54,657 nucleotides of DNA, taken from Acidobacteriaceae bacterium (lineage in GTDB: Bacteria > Acidobacteriota > Terriglobia > Terriglobales > Acidobacteriaceae). The position numbers and the translations under genes are program-made. A model generated the notes under the pieces. The model did no database searches. It was not told where the DNA came from and was given only the letters and a program-made list of their open reading frames with translations. The stretch covers positions 1 through 54,657 of the forward strand of contig PKUV01000133.1 of NCBI GenBank assembly GCA_003131315.1. The letters are read 5' to 3'. This document shows positions 8,620 through 17,550 of this stretch, piece after piece. The number at the start of each line of letters is the position of its first letter. The first letter of the stretch is position 1.

Positions 8620-9288
8620 TCAAAGCGAGAGGCTCAACCGCAGGCCGTCGTCATCATTGGATGCGGCATTGGATGCCGCGATGTCAGCGCAGTTTTGAAC
8701 GATCCAATCGGCGCCGGCGTCATCGAGGTCGCGGCGGATCATGGTCGTGAGGAATGCAATCACTTTGGCGCCAGCGGCCTTTCCCGCGCGAATTCCAGCA
8801 GGCGCATCTTCTACCACGATGCAATCCGAGGCGGCAAACCCGAGCTTCGCCGCCGCCTTCAGGTAAGGCTCGGGATCCGGCTTGCCGATCTTCACGTCGC
8901 TCGACGTAATCATGGTCTTTGGGATGGGCAGGCCCGCGGCCCGCAAACGCACCTCGGCCAGCGGCCGCGTACATGAGGTCGCAACGGTCCAGCGTTCCGG
9001 AGGCAGGATGTTCAGGAGTTGCCGGGCGCCCGGCAGCAGGACCACACCATCGAGGTCCTCCATTTCCCGGCGTTCGACTTCGCGATCTTCGCGGTCAATG
9101 TCGGCGTTGGGCAGAAGCTCGCGGATTGTGGTTCGACTCGGGCGCCCGTGCGCCATGCGGACCACGGTCTCTGGATCAAGGCCATGCTCAACCGCCCACC
9201 GATGCCACACGCGCGCGACCGCGGGAGTGGAATCGATGAGCACGCCGTCCATGTCAAACAGCAGGGCACTGCAACGAATCGCAACCAT
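8620..9288 (-). CDS. HAD-superfamily sugar phosphatase-like hydrolase
   Basis: A 222-residue HAD phosphatase of the beta-phosphoglucomutase/GPP type. Motif I is LLFDMDGVLIDS, with the nucleophile Asp and acid/base Asp two residues later. Motif II is TSCTRPL, the motif III lysine lies in KIGKPDPEPYL, and motif IV is VVEDAPAGIRAGKAAG. A helical cap between motifs I and II fits small sugar phosphates. I place the start at the ATG at 9288; the frame is open further upstream, but that part overlaps the approach to the tRNA gene and looks non-coding. The C-terminus ends in an Asp/Ser-rich tail. Confidence 0.85.
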   Translation of the reverse strand: MVAIRCSALLFDMDGVLIDSTPAVARVWHRWAVEHGLDPETVVRMAHGRPSRTTIRELLPNADIDREDREVERREMEDLDGVVLLPGARQLLNILPPERWTVATSCTRPLAEVRLRAAGLPIPKTMITSSDVKIGKPDPEPYLKAAAKLGFAASDCIVVEDAPAGIRAGKAAGAKVIAFLTTMIRRDLDDAGADWIVQNCADIAASNAASNDDDGLRLSLSL

Positions 9289-9352
9289 TTCATCTAATCC
9301 ACAGGGTCGGCGCGGCTTCCGAGACCGGCTGGCGAATGCGGCCGGGCGGGAC

Positions 9353-9428
9353 TGGTGAGCGCGGCAGGAATCGAACCTGCGACCCACGCCTTAAAAGGGC
9401 GTTGCTCTACCGACTGAGCTACGCGCCC
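9353..9428 (-). tRNA. tRNA-Lys (anticodon TTT)
   Basis: A 76-nt tRNA with encoded CCA. The acceptor GGGCGCG (9428-9422) pairs with CGCGCTC with one G-U pair. The D-arm has AGCTCAGTCGGTAGAGC, the anticodon loop is CTTTTAA (anticodon TTT), and the T-arm is GCAGGTTCGATTCCTGC. The discriminator is A. Confidence 0.96.
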
Positions 9429-9595
9429 CACCAATTTCAATCTAACATATTTTCTGCGTGCATTTGCTCGCCAGGCGTTTCTCAGAAGAGATTGCGCTCG
9501 GGATGGATCGCATCCTCGCCCGACTCGATGCGGCCTCTATCCTGCGCCCAGTGTGCCGTGACGTTGTGAGCGCAAAAGCGATACACTCTGCATTT

Positions 9596-10339
9596 ATGCC
9601 GCGTTCCCGCTTCTTCTGGGCAAAACTTGCGTCCCCTGTTTGCGCGATTCTGTCTTGCGCGATTCTGTCACCGACGCTGAGCCAGGCGTCGAAAAAGAAG
9701 GAGTTGCCCGCCGTGCGCTGGACCGCGGGCGCGCCCGGTTGCACATTCGAACGCGGCGATGACGGGCGCTACCGCTGGACCATGGCCGGGAAAGACCTCA
9801 CCGTCACGCTCCTTGTGGATTCGCAGGAACTGGCAAAAAGCCGTCACCGCTTCTATCACCTCCTCGGCGTGTACATAAGTGTGACGTACACCGGTCAGGA
9901 CAAATTTGAGTTTCCGGCGGACGTGCGGATGGACTTCGTTCGTCATCACGACGTTCTTGAGGGCTTCATGGATCCCACGGAACTCTCCAACAAATTGCAG
10001 AACGACGTGGATACGCTGGTTTTCGAAACCGAGCGCCAGATCAAGAAGAATCCCAAAATCACCGAAGAAAAAACGGCTCACTTGAGGGAGTACGAAAAGG
10101 AAGCTGCCGAGTTCATCGAGTTTCTGAGCATGCAAAGCCTCGAACCCGCCACGCTGAACCCGGGCAATCCCGAAGCCCACGGCTGGGTCTTCTTCGCGAC
10201 CAGCAACAAGTGGATCGGCCCGTGGAAGGACCGGGAGGATTTTATTCTCGGCGTCTGGATGAAAAACAAGGTCTGGCAATTTCCCTTCTCGCTGCCGCCG
10301 ACGGGAGGCGACCTGATCCTGCGGAAGCCGCCCGAGTGA
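9596..10339 (+). CDS. secreted protein of unknown function
   Basis: About 247 residues from the ATG at 9596. The first 25 residues (SRFFWAKLASPVCAILSC...) are a likely signal peptide followed by SQA, so periplasmic or surface location is expected. The rest is mixed alpha/beta and charged, with a helical stretch near residues 110-160 (TELSNKLQNDVDTLVFETER). The end is Trp-rich (WVFFATSNKWIGPWK). No conserved motif was recognised. It follows the divergent tRNA gene and precedes a small zinc-ribbon gene on the same strand. Confidence 0.65.
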   Translation: MPRSRFFWAKLASPVCAILSCAILSPTLSQASKKKELPAVRWTAGAPGCTFERGDDGRYRWTMAGKDLTVTLLVDSQELAKSRHRFYHLLGVYISVTYTGQDKFEFPADVRMDFVRHHDVLEGFMDPTELSNKLQNDVDTLVFETERQIKKNPKITEEKTAHLREYEKEAAEFIEFLSMQSLEPATLNPGNPEAHGWVFFATSNKWIGPWKDREDFILGVWMKNKVWQFPFSLPPTGGDLILRKPPE

Positions 10340-10456
10340 GACACCTTGATCACCGGCAACCCTGTTCCAGAATCACGTAGGCCCGGACGCCCTCGTCCGG
10401 GCGGGCGAGCCAAGCTTGCCGATTGCGCCAGAAAATTGTGTTACAGTTTCGTGCTC

Positions 10457-10627
10457 ATGGAGATCGCTCCGAAAGCAGCGCCAGCCAAGCAACCTGCAGC
10501 GGTGTTCTACTGCCCGGTCTGCGCCGCGGAAGTCAGCGATCCGCTGACCTGCGGCGATTGCTCGTCCGTCATCTGCCGCCGCTGCGGAACGCCGCTTGAA
10601 TCTTCCGATGAACTGGGCATGGGATGA
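10457..10627 (+). CDS. small zinc-ribbon protein
   Basis: A 56-residue protein with paired knuckles: FYCPVCAAEV, then CGDC and CRRCGTPLESS. The six Cys are spaced for one or two zinc sites. The ATG at 10457 begins the conserved-looking part; upstream in-frame sequence is repeat-like. Function unknown. It probably shares a transcript with the preceding secreted-protein gene, 117 nt away. It is followed at once by a heptamer array. Confidence 0.6.
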   Translation: MEIAPKAAPAKQPAAVFYCPVCAAEVSDPLTCGDCSSVICRRCGTPLESSDELGMG

Positions 10628-10631
10628 AGCA

Positions 10632-10660
10632 GTCGTTGGTCGCTGGTCGTTGGTCGTTGG
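10632..10660 (+). repeat. heptamer tandem array (GTCGTTG type)
   Basis: Four consecutive 7-nt units, GTCGTTG or GTCGCTG, start five bases after the zinc-ribbon stop codon. A related array in mtaB has the same units. Confidence 0.85.
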
Positions 10661-10685
10661 CAACACCCAGAGGCATCTGCCTTTG

Positions 10686-10763
10686 GCGAGCGACGACGAA
10701 TGGCGATCGGCGATTAGCGAAGAGCGAACAGCGAACGACGGATCGCGAACGACCAACGACTTG
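10686..10763 (+). repeat. heptamer tandem array (GCGAACR type)
   Basis: Five clear units of the form GCGANNN lie at 10703-10737, with degenerate units on both sides ending in CAACGAC, the reverse complement of the GTCGTTG unit upstream. Together with 10632-10660 it fills the gap before the permease start at 10795. Confidence 0.8.
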
Positions 10764-10794
10764 ATCTGCGGATAAAGAACTGACCGACTACTTG

Positions 10795-12222
10795 ATGAAC
10801 CCCACTCCCGCTTCCCTGGCTCCCGAAGCCGAAACGTCCGGTCAACAGCCGAGTCTCGTCCGTGGGCTTAGTTTGCTCGACTCCGTGCTGCTGCTGGTGA
10901 GCGGCATCATCGGCTCTTCTATTTTTCTTACCGCCAAAGATATTGCCGGACCTTTGCCGAATCCGAAGTTGTTTTTCCTGGTGTGGGTTCTCGGTGGAGT
11001 GATTTCGCTGTGCGCCTGCGTCGCCTTCGCCGAACTCGGCTCCATGTTCCCCGACTCCGGCGGACAATACATCTACCTCCGCGAAGCGTACGGCGACCTG
11101 GTTGCGTTTCTATACGGCTGGATGTTGTTCGCAGTAGCGAATGGCGGCACCATCGCCGCACTCTCCGTCGCGTCCGCGGCCTACATGGGAAATATCATTC
11201 CTGCCATTTCGCAGCAGCATGTGATTTTCTCATTGCTAGGCATGCCGTTTACGCGCGCGCATGCCGTCGGACTGCTGCTGATCGCCATCCTCACTTACGT
11301 CAACGTTGTCGGACTGCGCTGGGGAGCGCTTCTGCAAAACGTCTCCACCTGGACCAAGTTCACTGCCATGGCCGTCTTCGTTGTCCTCGGATTCGCCCTC
11401 GGCAAAGGACACTGGTCGAACTTCAGCGCGCAGGCGCCGGGCGGATTAAGTATGGGACTGAGCCCAGGACAATTGATCTCCGCTCTCGGCGTCGGCTTGA
11501 TCGCCGTTTTCTGGGCCTACGACGGCTGGGTTTACATCACGTGGGTCGCCGGCGAAGTCAAAGACCCGCGGCGCAATGTGCCGCTGGCCATGGTTTTAGG
11601 TGTGCTCGCGGTAGGCGCGATTTATCTCGCCATGAACATGACCTACGTTTACGCCCTGCCGCTGAATGAGGTCGCAAAGTACGAAACCATTGCCCACGCC
11701 GCCGCGACAAAACTTTTCTCGCCCGGGGCCGCAGTGTGGTTGTCGGCGATGATCGCGGTCTCGTGTTTCAGCGCGGCCGCGACCTGCACCCTGTCGGGCG
11801 CGCGCGTCTACCTCGCCATGGCACGGGACGGCGTGTTCTTCCGCCGCATGGCCGTCATCCATCCCAAATGGCGCACGCCCGCCTTCAGCCTGATCGGCCA
11901 AGGCATCTGGGCCGCGGTGCTCACCATGAGCGGACGCTACGACCAGCTTTACACCTACGTCATCTTCGGCATGGTGCTCTCCTACACGCTGACCGTCATC
12001 GGCCTGTTCGTTTTGCGCTGGAAAAAACCCGACATTCCCCGCCCCTATCGCTGCACCGGATACCCATGGCTGCCTGCGATCTACGTTCTGGTCGGCGTCG
12101 CCTGGACGCTCAACACAATCATCCAGCGGCCGACGGAGGCCTTCTGGGGCGCCGCGATTGTGCTCGTCGGCGTGCCGGGATATTTGTATTGGAAGCGCAA
12201 GAGCCGCGAAAATGCGGCCTAG
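10795..12222 (+). CDS. APC-family amino acid permease
   Basis: A 475-residue transporter of the amino acid-polyamine-organocation superfamily with about 12 helices. The first helix has the family's unwound substrate motif GIIGSSIFL. The conserved FAELGSMFPDSGGQYIYLRE (helices 2-3) and VLGVLAVGAIYLAMN segments follow. It resembles LAT/serotonin-type APC carriers; the substrate cannot be told. ATG at 10795 is preferred over the adjacent TTG at 10792. It stands alone with heptamer arrays upstream. Confidence 0.9.
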   Translation: MNPTPASLAPEAETSGQQPSLVRGLSLLDSVLLLVSGIIGSSIFLTAKDIAGPLPNPKLFFLVWVLGGVISLCACVAFAELGSMFPDSGGQYIYLREAYGDLVAFLYGWMLFAVANGGTIAALSVASAAYMGNIIPAISQQHVIFSLLGMPFTRAHAVGLLLIAILTYVNVVGLRWGALLQNVSTWTKFTAMAVFVVLGFALGKGHWSNFSAQAPGGLSMGLSPGQLISALGVGLIAVFWAYDGWVYITWVAGEVKDPRRNVPLAMVLGVLAVGAIYLAMNMTYVYALPLNEVAKYETIAHAAATKLFSPGAAVWLSAMIAVSCFSAAATCTLSGARVYLAMARDGVFFRRMAVIHPKWRTPAFSLIGQGIWAAVLTMSGRYDQLYTYVIFGMVLSYTLTVIGLFVLRWKKPDIPRPYRCTGYPWLPAIYVLVGVAWTLNTIIQRPTEAFWGAAIVLVGVPGYLYWKRKSRENAA

Positions 12223-12318
12223 TGGAGTGGCGCGATAAGGGGCGTGTCTGGCCGCAGCGTTCTTGTGTGGACGACAGAACTCAGGCAGAATATTGTCTTA
12301 CACAGGGGGTAGTTCATC

Positions 12319-12537
12319 ATGGCAACCGTCTCAGTTGGCCACTCCGCGAAGGGGCTAGACAAGAATAAGAGCGAAGAACTGATCGGCTTCGAGGAGGCGA
12401 TGGAAAGATTGTCTCGCGAGGACCGGTTTAGGGCTACCGTTTACGCCATGAACACCCTTCTCGTACAGAAGGGAATCTACTCGCCAGAAGAGTTCGAATT
12501 CCAGTTTCGTCAGTTCGCACAGAAGAACCTGAAGTAG
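12319..12537 (+). CDS. small acidic protein of unknown function
   Basis: A 72-residue soluble protein. The ATG at 12319 is preceded by AGGGGGT at good spacing. It is predicted mainly helical (EELIGFEEAMERLSREDRFR) and ends with GIYSPEEFEFQFRQFAQKN, reminiscent of small modules in which a tyrosine/phenylalanine-rich helix packs on a partner. No family recognised. It is convergent with the Cys-rich mini-gene that follows. Confidence 0.55.
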   Translation: MATVSVGHSAKGLDKNKSEELIGFEEAMERLSREDRFRATVYAMNTLLVQKGIYSPEEFEFQFRQFAQKNLK

Positions 12538-12544
12538 GATTCAG

Positions 12545-12712
12545 TTACTTCCCACCAGTTTTTCGTTCGCCCTTTCTATCCGTCCATTTTGGCATGTGGC
12601 ACTTCGGAAACGAGCATCGCTCATGCGCGCCAATGTCGCAATTAGCACACTCACATTCACACCAGTGCTCCCCGATAGGCGTACGTTCTTGTTTCTTTGT
12701 TTCCTTCGCCAT
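12545..12712 (-). CDS. 55-residue cysteine-rich mini-protein
   Basis: Reading the minus strand from the ATG at 12712 to the TAA at 12545 gives an intact 55-residue frame. It begins MAKETKKQERTPIGEHWCEC, then has clustered Cys in WCECECANC, followed by CSFPKC, so seven Cys including several CxC/CxxC pairs; it ends in a Lys-rich tail. This is the composition of a small zinc-binding protein. GAG lies about 8 nt upstream of the start. It lies 24 nt upstream of the folate-enzyme stop region, on the same strand but past that gene's end. Confidence 0.55.
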   Translation of the reverse strand: MAKETKKQERTPIGEHWCECECANCDIGAHERCSFPKCHMPKWTDRKGERKTGGK

Positions 12713-12737
12713 CCTTCATCTCATGGGGAAAAAATCT

Positions 12738-13949
12738 CTACACCGGCACCGCCGTCTTCCGCTTCGGATTAAAGAACGGTAACGGCACCACCGTCGCTGT
12801 CGTCTTCATCCGTTGTGCTTCGATCGTCAACTCCATTTGCAGCTTGGTGCCGGGCTTGGAATACTCGGTGCCCACGCTGGCCAGCGCAATCAGCTTCTTC
12901 AGGAGCGGAGAGAATGCGGTCGTCGTCGCCTTGCCCACGTGCTTGTCGTTGGAATTGGCATAGACGGGCACCGCAACGCGCGATGCCTGGCTGGGCGCTG
13001 CCGGAGAAAGTCCGAACTTGTCGAACTGCTCTTCCACTTCCACCCAATCCACTTCCAGTCCAACCAACTGTCGCGCCACGCCCTGCTTTTTATCTCGCGC
13101 CAGCGCGCGCTTGCCGATGAAGTTCTCTTTGTCGAGATGCACCATCTTCCCGAATCCCAGCTCGAACGGCGAATATTTCTGCGACGGAATCAGCGCCTTC
13201 TTCGAGCTCGTGTAATCGACCTCGATCAGCAGCAGTCCCGCCTCCACGCGCGACACATCGAGCGCCAGCATTCCGGCGGCGTGAATGTCAAACTGCTTGC
13301 CCTTGTCCATCAGCGCGTCCCAAACTTTGACGGCGTCATGTTCGTCATTCAGTGGTATCCAAATTTCGTAGCCGAGGTCGCCGGTGTATCCGGTGCGCGA
13401 AATATCCACCGGCACGCCGGCAATCTTGCCCGTCGTTTTTCGGAAATACTTCAGATTAGTGATGTCGGCTTCCGCAACCGTCTTCAAAAGTTTCGCGGAG
13501 GCCGGCCCCTGCAGCGCCAGAGCCGCCGTTTGCTCGGAGATGTCCTCAATCTGAACGTCCATGTTCAGACCGTTCTGCCGGAACCAGCGCAGGCTCGGAT
13601 CCGCGGCCGTCCAGCGATACTTATTTTCTTCGAGGCGCGTGATCGTGCCATCGTCGATGACCTTGCCGTCTTCATCGCACCAGCAGGCGTAAATCACCTG
13701 CCCCACGGCGACTTTGTTGATGTCACGCGTGATCACGCGGTTCACCAGCTTGGTCGCATCCTTGCCGGTGATCAGATACTTATAGAGCGGCGAAATATCA
13801 ATCAACGCGCACGCATTACGGATCGCGTTGTACTCGTGCTCGTGATGCACTTCGTACACACTGACCGTGTAGTATCCCGACCACTCGCGGTAATTCAGAC
13901 TGTGGCAGAGGGCGAAAGTTCTCTCGTGAAATGCAGTTCCAATGGGCAA
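12738..13949 (-). CDS. GcvT/DmdA-like aminomethyltransferase-family protein
   Basis: A 403-residue member of the folate-binding GcvT family, whose members move one-carbon groups to tetrahydrofolate. The family order is visible: a HHEHEYNAIRNACALIDISPLYKY start block, ATKLVNRVITRDINKVAVGQV, the GKVIDDGTITRLEENKYRW beta block, LQGPASAKLL, and SRTGYTGDLGYEIWIPL. The C-terminal barrel begins near ELGFGKMVHLDKENFIGKRAL. It has an unusual N-terminus and no neighbouring gcvH or gcvP. It therefore looks more like a dedicated demethylase (DmdA, LigM or sarcosine-oxidase-alpha-like) than the glycine-cleavage T-protein. It is divergent from two flavoproteins. Confidence 0.75.
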   Translation of the reverse strand: MPIGTAFHERTFALCHSLNYREWSGYYTVSVYEVHHEHEYNAIRNACALIDISPLYKYLITGKDATKLVNRVITRDINKVAVGQVIYACWCDEDGKVIDDGTITRLEENKYRWTAADPSLRWFRQNGLNMDVQIEDISEQTAALALQGPASAKLLKTVAEADITNLKYFRKTTGKIAGVPVDISRTGYTGDLGYEIWIPLNDEHDAVKVWDALMDKGKQFDIHAAGMLALDVSRVEAGLLLIEVDYTSSKKALIPSQKYSPFELGFGKMVHLDKENFIGKRALARDKKQGVARQLVGLEVDWVEVEEQFDKFGLSPAAPSQASRVAVPVYANSNDKHVGKATTTAFSPLLKKLIALASVGTEYSKPGTKLQMELTIEAQRMKTTATVVPLPFFNPKRKTAVPV

Positions 13950-13966
13950 GGCGACCTCGCGCTGGT

Positions 13967-14045
13967 TTCCCCTGTGATCCTCTGTGTCCTCTGTGGTAGA
14001 GGGATTTTCTTAACCACAGAGGACACAGGGTTTCACAGGGGGGAA
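13967..14045. repeat. inverted repeat CCTCTGTGTCC / GGACACAGAGG family
   Basis: Arms at 13967-13997 and 14013-14045 are reverse complements (CTGTGATCCTCTGTGTCCTC against its partner) with a loop of about 15 nt. Copies occur at 17464-17527 and, as single arms, at 40200-40235 and 51245-51272. Here it lies in the divergent promoter region of the one-carbon locus. Confidence 0.85.
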
Positions 14046-14231
14046 ATCTAAACAAACCCTGACGCCGGATTATATGCACCGCGCCGCTCCCTCGGCAAGC
14101 GCCGAAATGCGTTGACCGTGAGTCAGCAATCGCGCGTAAGTAGAGACAAAACGATACTTTCTCGATAGAATGGCGAGTCATTTTCTCCTGAAGTCACCGG
14201 TCAATCTGGATCAGTCTTTCTAGGTCAATTT

Positions 14232-15836
14232 ATGCCTGCTGTTTCGAGCGGTACGAAGTACGACGTAATCGTGGTTGGCGGAGGCCACAACGGCCTCACC
14301 AACGCCGCCTATCTGGCGAAAGCGGGGAAAAAAGTGCTCGTGCTCGAGCGCCGCCACGTCCTCGGCGGCTCGGCTTGCACGGAAGAAGTTTTTCCCGGCT
14401 TCAAGTTTTCCGTGTGCTCTTATGTCGTCTCGCTGCTGCGGCCCGAGATCATTCGCGACCTCGATCTTCCCCGCCACGGACTTGAGATCCTGCCGCTGGA
14501 CGGCACTTTCACCCCCATGCCGAACGGCGACCATCTGTGGCGCGTGAACGATCACGGCAAAACTCATCGCGAAATTGCCCGCCACTCCCGCGTTGACGCC
14601 GAAGCCTACGATGAATTTGGCAAGGCCATGCAGGCGATGTGCCGCTTTGTGAAGCCGATCCTCAGCATGATCCCGCCCGATCCGGCGACGCTGAATCCGC
14701 GCGAACTGATGAAGCTGCTCTTCATCGGACGCCGCTTCCAGGGCATGTCGAGCGAGGATAAGTACAACCAGGTCCAGCTCATGACCATGAGCGCCGCCGA
14801 CTTTCTCGACCAGTGGTTTGAGACGGATGTGCTCAAGGCCACCATGTCGGCCTCGGGCATTATCGGAACTTTTCTCGGCGTGCGCTCACCCGGCACCGCC
14901 TACGTTCTGCTGCACCACTACATGGGCGAGATCGACGGCGCTTTCCGCGCCTGGGGATTCGCTCGCGGTGGCACCGGCGCGATTTCGAATGCGATTGCCG
15001 ACGCGGCGCGCGAGGCCGGAGCCGAAATCCGCACCGAAGCCCCGATTGCCCGCATCATGATCAAGAACGGACGCGCCACCGGCGTTGTGCTCGCAAACGG
15101 CGACGAGATTTATGCCGACGTTGTTTCCTCCAGCGTCGATCCGCGGCTGACGTTTGTGAAAATGATCGAGCCCGGCAATCTGCCCGATGAATTCATGGAA
15201 GGCGTGAATCGCTTCAAGTTCCGCGGGTCTTCGGGCAAGGTGAACATGGCGCTCGACGGCTTGCCGAATTTCAAGTCCATGCCGGGAGTCGGCGCGCACC
15301 TGCGCGGCGCCATGTCGATCTCGCCCAGCGTCGAGTACATGGAGAAAGCATACGACGACGCGAAATACGGGCATTGGTCTTCGCACCCGTACATCGACAT
15401 GGTGATTCCGACCCTCACCGATACGTCGCTCGCGCCACCGGGCAAACACATCCTCTCCTGCTTCGTGCAGTATGCGCCGTACAAGCTGGCGCCCGGCCTC
15501 GACTGGGACACGGAAAAAGAAAAATTCGGCGACAACGTAGTTAACACCATCGCCGAATACGCGCCGAACATAAAAGACATCATCCTGCACCGCCAGGTCG
15601 TCACCCCGCTCGACCTCGAACGCGAGTGGGGACTGACCGAAGGCAACATCTTCCAGGGCGAACTCTCACTCGAACAATTGTTTTTCCTGCGTCCGGTTGC
15701 CGGATGGGCGCAATTCCGCTCGCCGATCAAGAACTTATATATGTGCGGATCGGCGACGCATCCCGGCGGCGGCATCATGGGCGCGCCCGGACGTCTGGCG
15801 GCGCTCGAAATTCTGAAAGACGGGAAAGGGGTATAG
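14232..15836 (+). CDS. PYROXD2-like FAD/NAD(P)-dependent oxidoreductase
   Basis: A 534-residue phytoene-dehydrogenase-superfamily flavoprotein closest in layout to PYROXD2. FAD-binding motif VVGGGHNGLTNAAYLAKAGK lies at residues 12-31, then the LERRHVLGGSACTEEVFPG block. The C-terminal FAD motif is LYMCGSATHPGGGIMGAPGR. The middle holds RGGTGAISNAIADAAREAGA. Such proteins oxidise C-N or C-C bonds, but the substrate is unknown. ATG at 14232. It is followed after 4 nt by a paralogue and then by purU, so a three-gene unit is likely. Confidence 0.88.
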   Translation: MPAVSSGTKYDVIVVGGGHNGLTNAAYLAKAGKKVLVLERRHVLGGSACTEEVFPGFKFSVCSYVVSLLRPEIIRDLDLPRHGLEILPLDGTFTPMPNGDHLWRVNDHGKTHREIARHSRVDAEAYDEFGKAMQAMCRFVKPILSMIPPDPATLNPRELMKLLFIGRRFQGMSSEDKYNQVQLMTMSAADFLDQWFETDVLKATMSASGIIGTFLGVRSPGTAYVLLHHYMGEIDGAFRAWGFARGGTGAISNAIADAAREAGAEIRTEAPIARIMIKNGRATGVVLANGDEIYADVVSSSVDPRLTFVKMIEPGNLPDEFMEGVNRFKFRGSSGKVNMALDGLPNFKSMPGVGAHLRGAMSISPSVEYMEKAYDDAKYGHWSSHPYIDMVIPTLTDTSLAPPGKHILSCFVQYAPYKLAPGLDWDTEKEKFGDNVVNTIAEYAPNIKDIILHRQVVTPLDLEREWGLTEGNIFQGELSLEQLFFLRPVAGWAQFRSPIKNLYMCGSATHPGGGIMGAPGRLAALEILKDGKGV

Positions 15837-15840
15837 ACCA

Positions 15841-17442
15841 ATGGCCGAAACGCGCGATGTCATCATCGTCGGTGGCGGACACAACGGTCTGGTCGCCGCT
15901 TTCTACCTAGCCAAAGCCGGATTCAAACCGCTCGTGCTCGAACGCCGCGCCCAGGTGGGCGGCGCGGCCATCACGGAAGAATTTCATCCCGGCTTCCGTT
16001 GCTCCACTCTGGCGCATAACACCGGGCCGCTCCGCGCGGACATCGTGCGCGACATGCAATTGGAGAAGCACGGCCTCAAGCTGACGACTCCCGATGTGAG
16101 CACCGTCTCCCTGCTTCCCGATGGCCGGTCGCTCGTCCTCTACTCCGACGCAAAAAAAGCCGCGCAGGAGATCGCGCAGTGGTCGCAGAAAGACGCTACT
16201 TCCTACGCGGACTTCGGCGCCGCGCTCGGCAAGATCGGCAAGGTCATCGGCGAAGCACTCCTGCTCACGCCGCCGAACATTGACAGCCCCAGCAGTGGCG
16301 ATCTCTGGGGGATGCTGAAGACTGGCCGCTCCATCCGGAATCTCGGCAAGAAAGATATGTACCGGGCGCTGCGTTGGGGACCGATGGCCGTCGCCGATCT
16401 GGTATCTGAGTTCTTCGACACCGAACCGCTGCGCGCCACCATCGCCGCCCGCGGCATCTTCGGAACATTTCTGGGCCCGTGGTCGGCGGGCAGTGCGCTC
16501 GTGTTGCTGTTGCGCGCCGCTGCCGATCCATCTCCCAATCCCACTCCCGCCGGAAGCGTTCAGTTCCCTGCCGGTGGCGCCGGCGCCATCACTCTAGCCA
16601 TGGCTGCCGCGGCGAAACAGGCGGGCGCGGAAATTCGCACCGGCGCTGACATCGCCGAGATTCGCGTGAAGGATGGCGTCGCCATTGGCGTCGTGCTCAC
16701 CTCTGGCGAAGAAATTTCCGCGCGAGCCGTCGTCTCGAACGCCGATCCCAAGCGCACGCTCATGCGCCTGGTCGATCCCGCGCACCTCACCCCAGACTTC
16801 TTACAGAAAATCAAGAACTACCGCTCCATGGGGACAGTCGCGAAAATCAATCTCGCGATTTCCGCGCTCCCGGAATTTATCGCGCTTAAGGCCAATGGTA
16901 ACGGCAACTTGCTCCAGGGCCGCATCCAGATCAGCCCCGAGATCGATTACATCGAGCGCGCCTTCGACGAATCGAAGTACGGCAACTTCTCGCGTCAGCC
17001 GTACATTGAAATTACGTTTCCGTCTCTTTCGGATCCGTCGCTCGCCCCGTCCGGCCAGCACGTGATGTCCATCTATATGCAATACGCGCCGTACAAGTTG
17101 AAAAACAGCGACTGGGAAAGCCAGCGTACCGCGCTCGGCGAAACCGTGGTCAAGACGATCGCGCAGTACGCACCGAATCTGCCGCAGACCATCCTCCGCC
17201 ACCAGATCATCACGCCCAAGGATCTTGACGAAACGTACGGCCTCACCGGAGGCCACATCTTTCACGGTGAACTTGCGCTCGATCAGTTCTTCACCATGCG
17301 CCCTCTGCTCGACTGGGCGCGCTATCGGACGCCGATCGAACGCCTGTATTTGTGCGGCAGTGGAACGCATCCCGGGACCGGGCTAACCGGTGGCTCCGGC
17401 GCCAACGCCGCGCGCGAGATTGCAAAGGCGCTGAAGAAGTAG
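15841..17442 (+). CDS. PYROXD2-like FAD/NAD(P)-dependent oxidoreductase (second copy)
   Basis: A 533-residue paralogue of the preceding protein, with the same N-terminal FAD motif IIVGGGHNGLVAAFYLAKAG, the LERRAQVGGAAITEEFHPGF block and C-terminal CGSGTHPGTGLTGGSGANA. It starts 4 nt after the upstream stop. The region around residues 220-250 differs most from its partner (an extra SPNPTPAGSVQF loop), so the two are not recent duplicates. Paired copies suggest a heteromer or two consecutive oxidations; this is inference. Confidence 0.88.
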   Translation: MAETRDVIIVGGGHNGLVAAFYLAKAGFKPLVLERRAQVGGAAITEEFHPGFRCSTLAHNTGPLRADIVRDMQLEKHGLKLTTPDVSTVSLLPDGRSLVLYSDAKKAAQEIAQWSQKDATSYADFGAALGKIGKVIGEALLLTPPNIDSPSSGDLWGMLKTGRSIRNLGKKDMYRALRWGPMAVADLVSEFFDTEPLRATIAARGIFGTFLGPWSAGSALVLLLRAAADPSPNPTPAGSVQFPAGGAGAITLAMAAAAKQAGAEIRTGADIAEIRVKDGVAIGVVLTSGEEISARAVVSNADPKRTLMRLVDPAHLTPDFLQKIKNYRSMGTVAKINLAISALPEFIALKANGNGNLLQGRIQISPEIDYIERAFDESKYGNFSRQPYIEITFPSLSDPSLAPSGQHVMSIYMQYAPYKLKNSDWESQRTALGETVVKTIAQYAPNLPQTILRHQIITPKDLDETYGLTGGHIFHGELALDQFFTMRPLLDWARYRTPIERLYLCGSGTHPGTGLTGGSGANAAREIAKALKK

Positions 17443-17463
17443 TCGCCAGCGCTAACCCGACTT

Positions 17464-17527
17464 TTCCCTCTGTGTCCTCTGTGGTCAAGAACTTTTGAAC
17501 CACAGGGGACACAGAGGATCACAGGGG
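17464..17527. repeat. inverted repeat CCTCTGTGTCC / GGACACAGAGG family
   Basis: Second full copy of the family at 13967-14045, with arms around CTCTGTGTCCTCTGTGGT and its complement. It sits between the second flavoprotein and purU, within the probable operon. Confidence 0.85.
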
Positions 17528-17550
17528 CGCTGATAAAATCCGAAGTGTCT

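Noticed and set aside
9336-9569. Short plus-strand frame across the tRNA-Lys gene
   Set aside because: It is the familiar translated tRNA complement (RNRTCDPRLKRALLYRLSYA), a known artefact of ORF calling over tRNA genes.
10632-10763. CRISPR-like repetition
   Set aside because: The repeats are 7-nt tandem units without regular spacers or long direct repeats, and no cas genes are present.
13950-14231. Glycine riboswitch upstream of the GcvT-like gene
   Set aside because: No recognisable aptamer core; the stretch is mostly the GGACACAGAGG inverted repeat.
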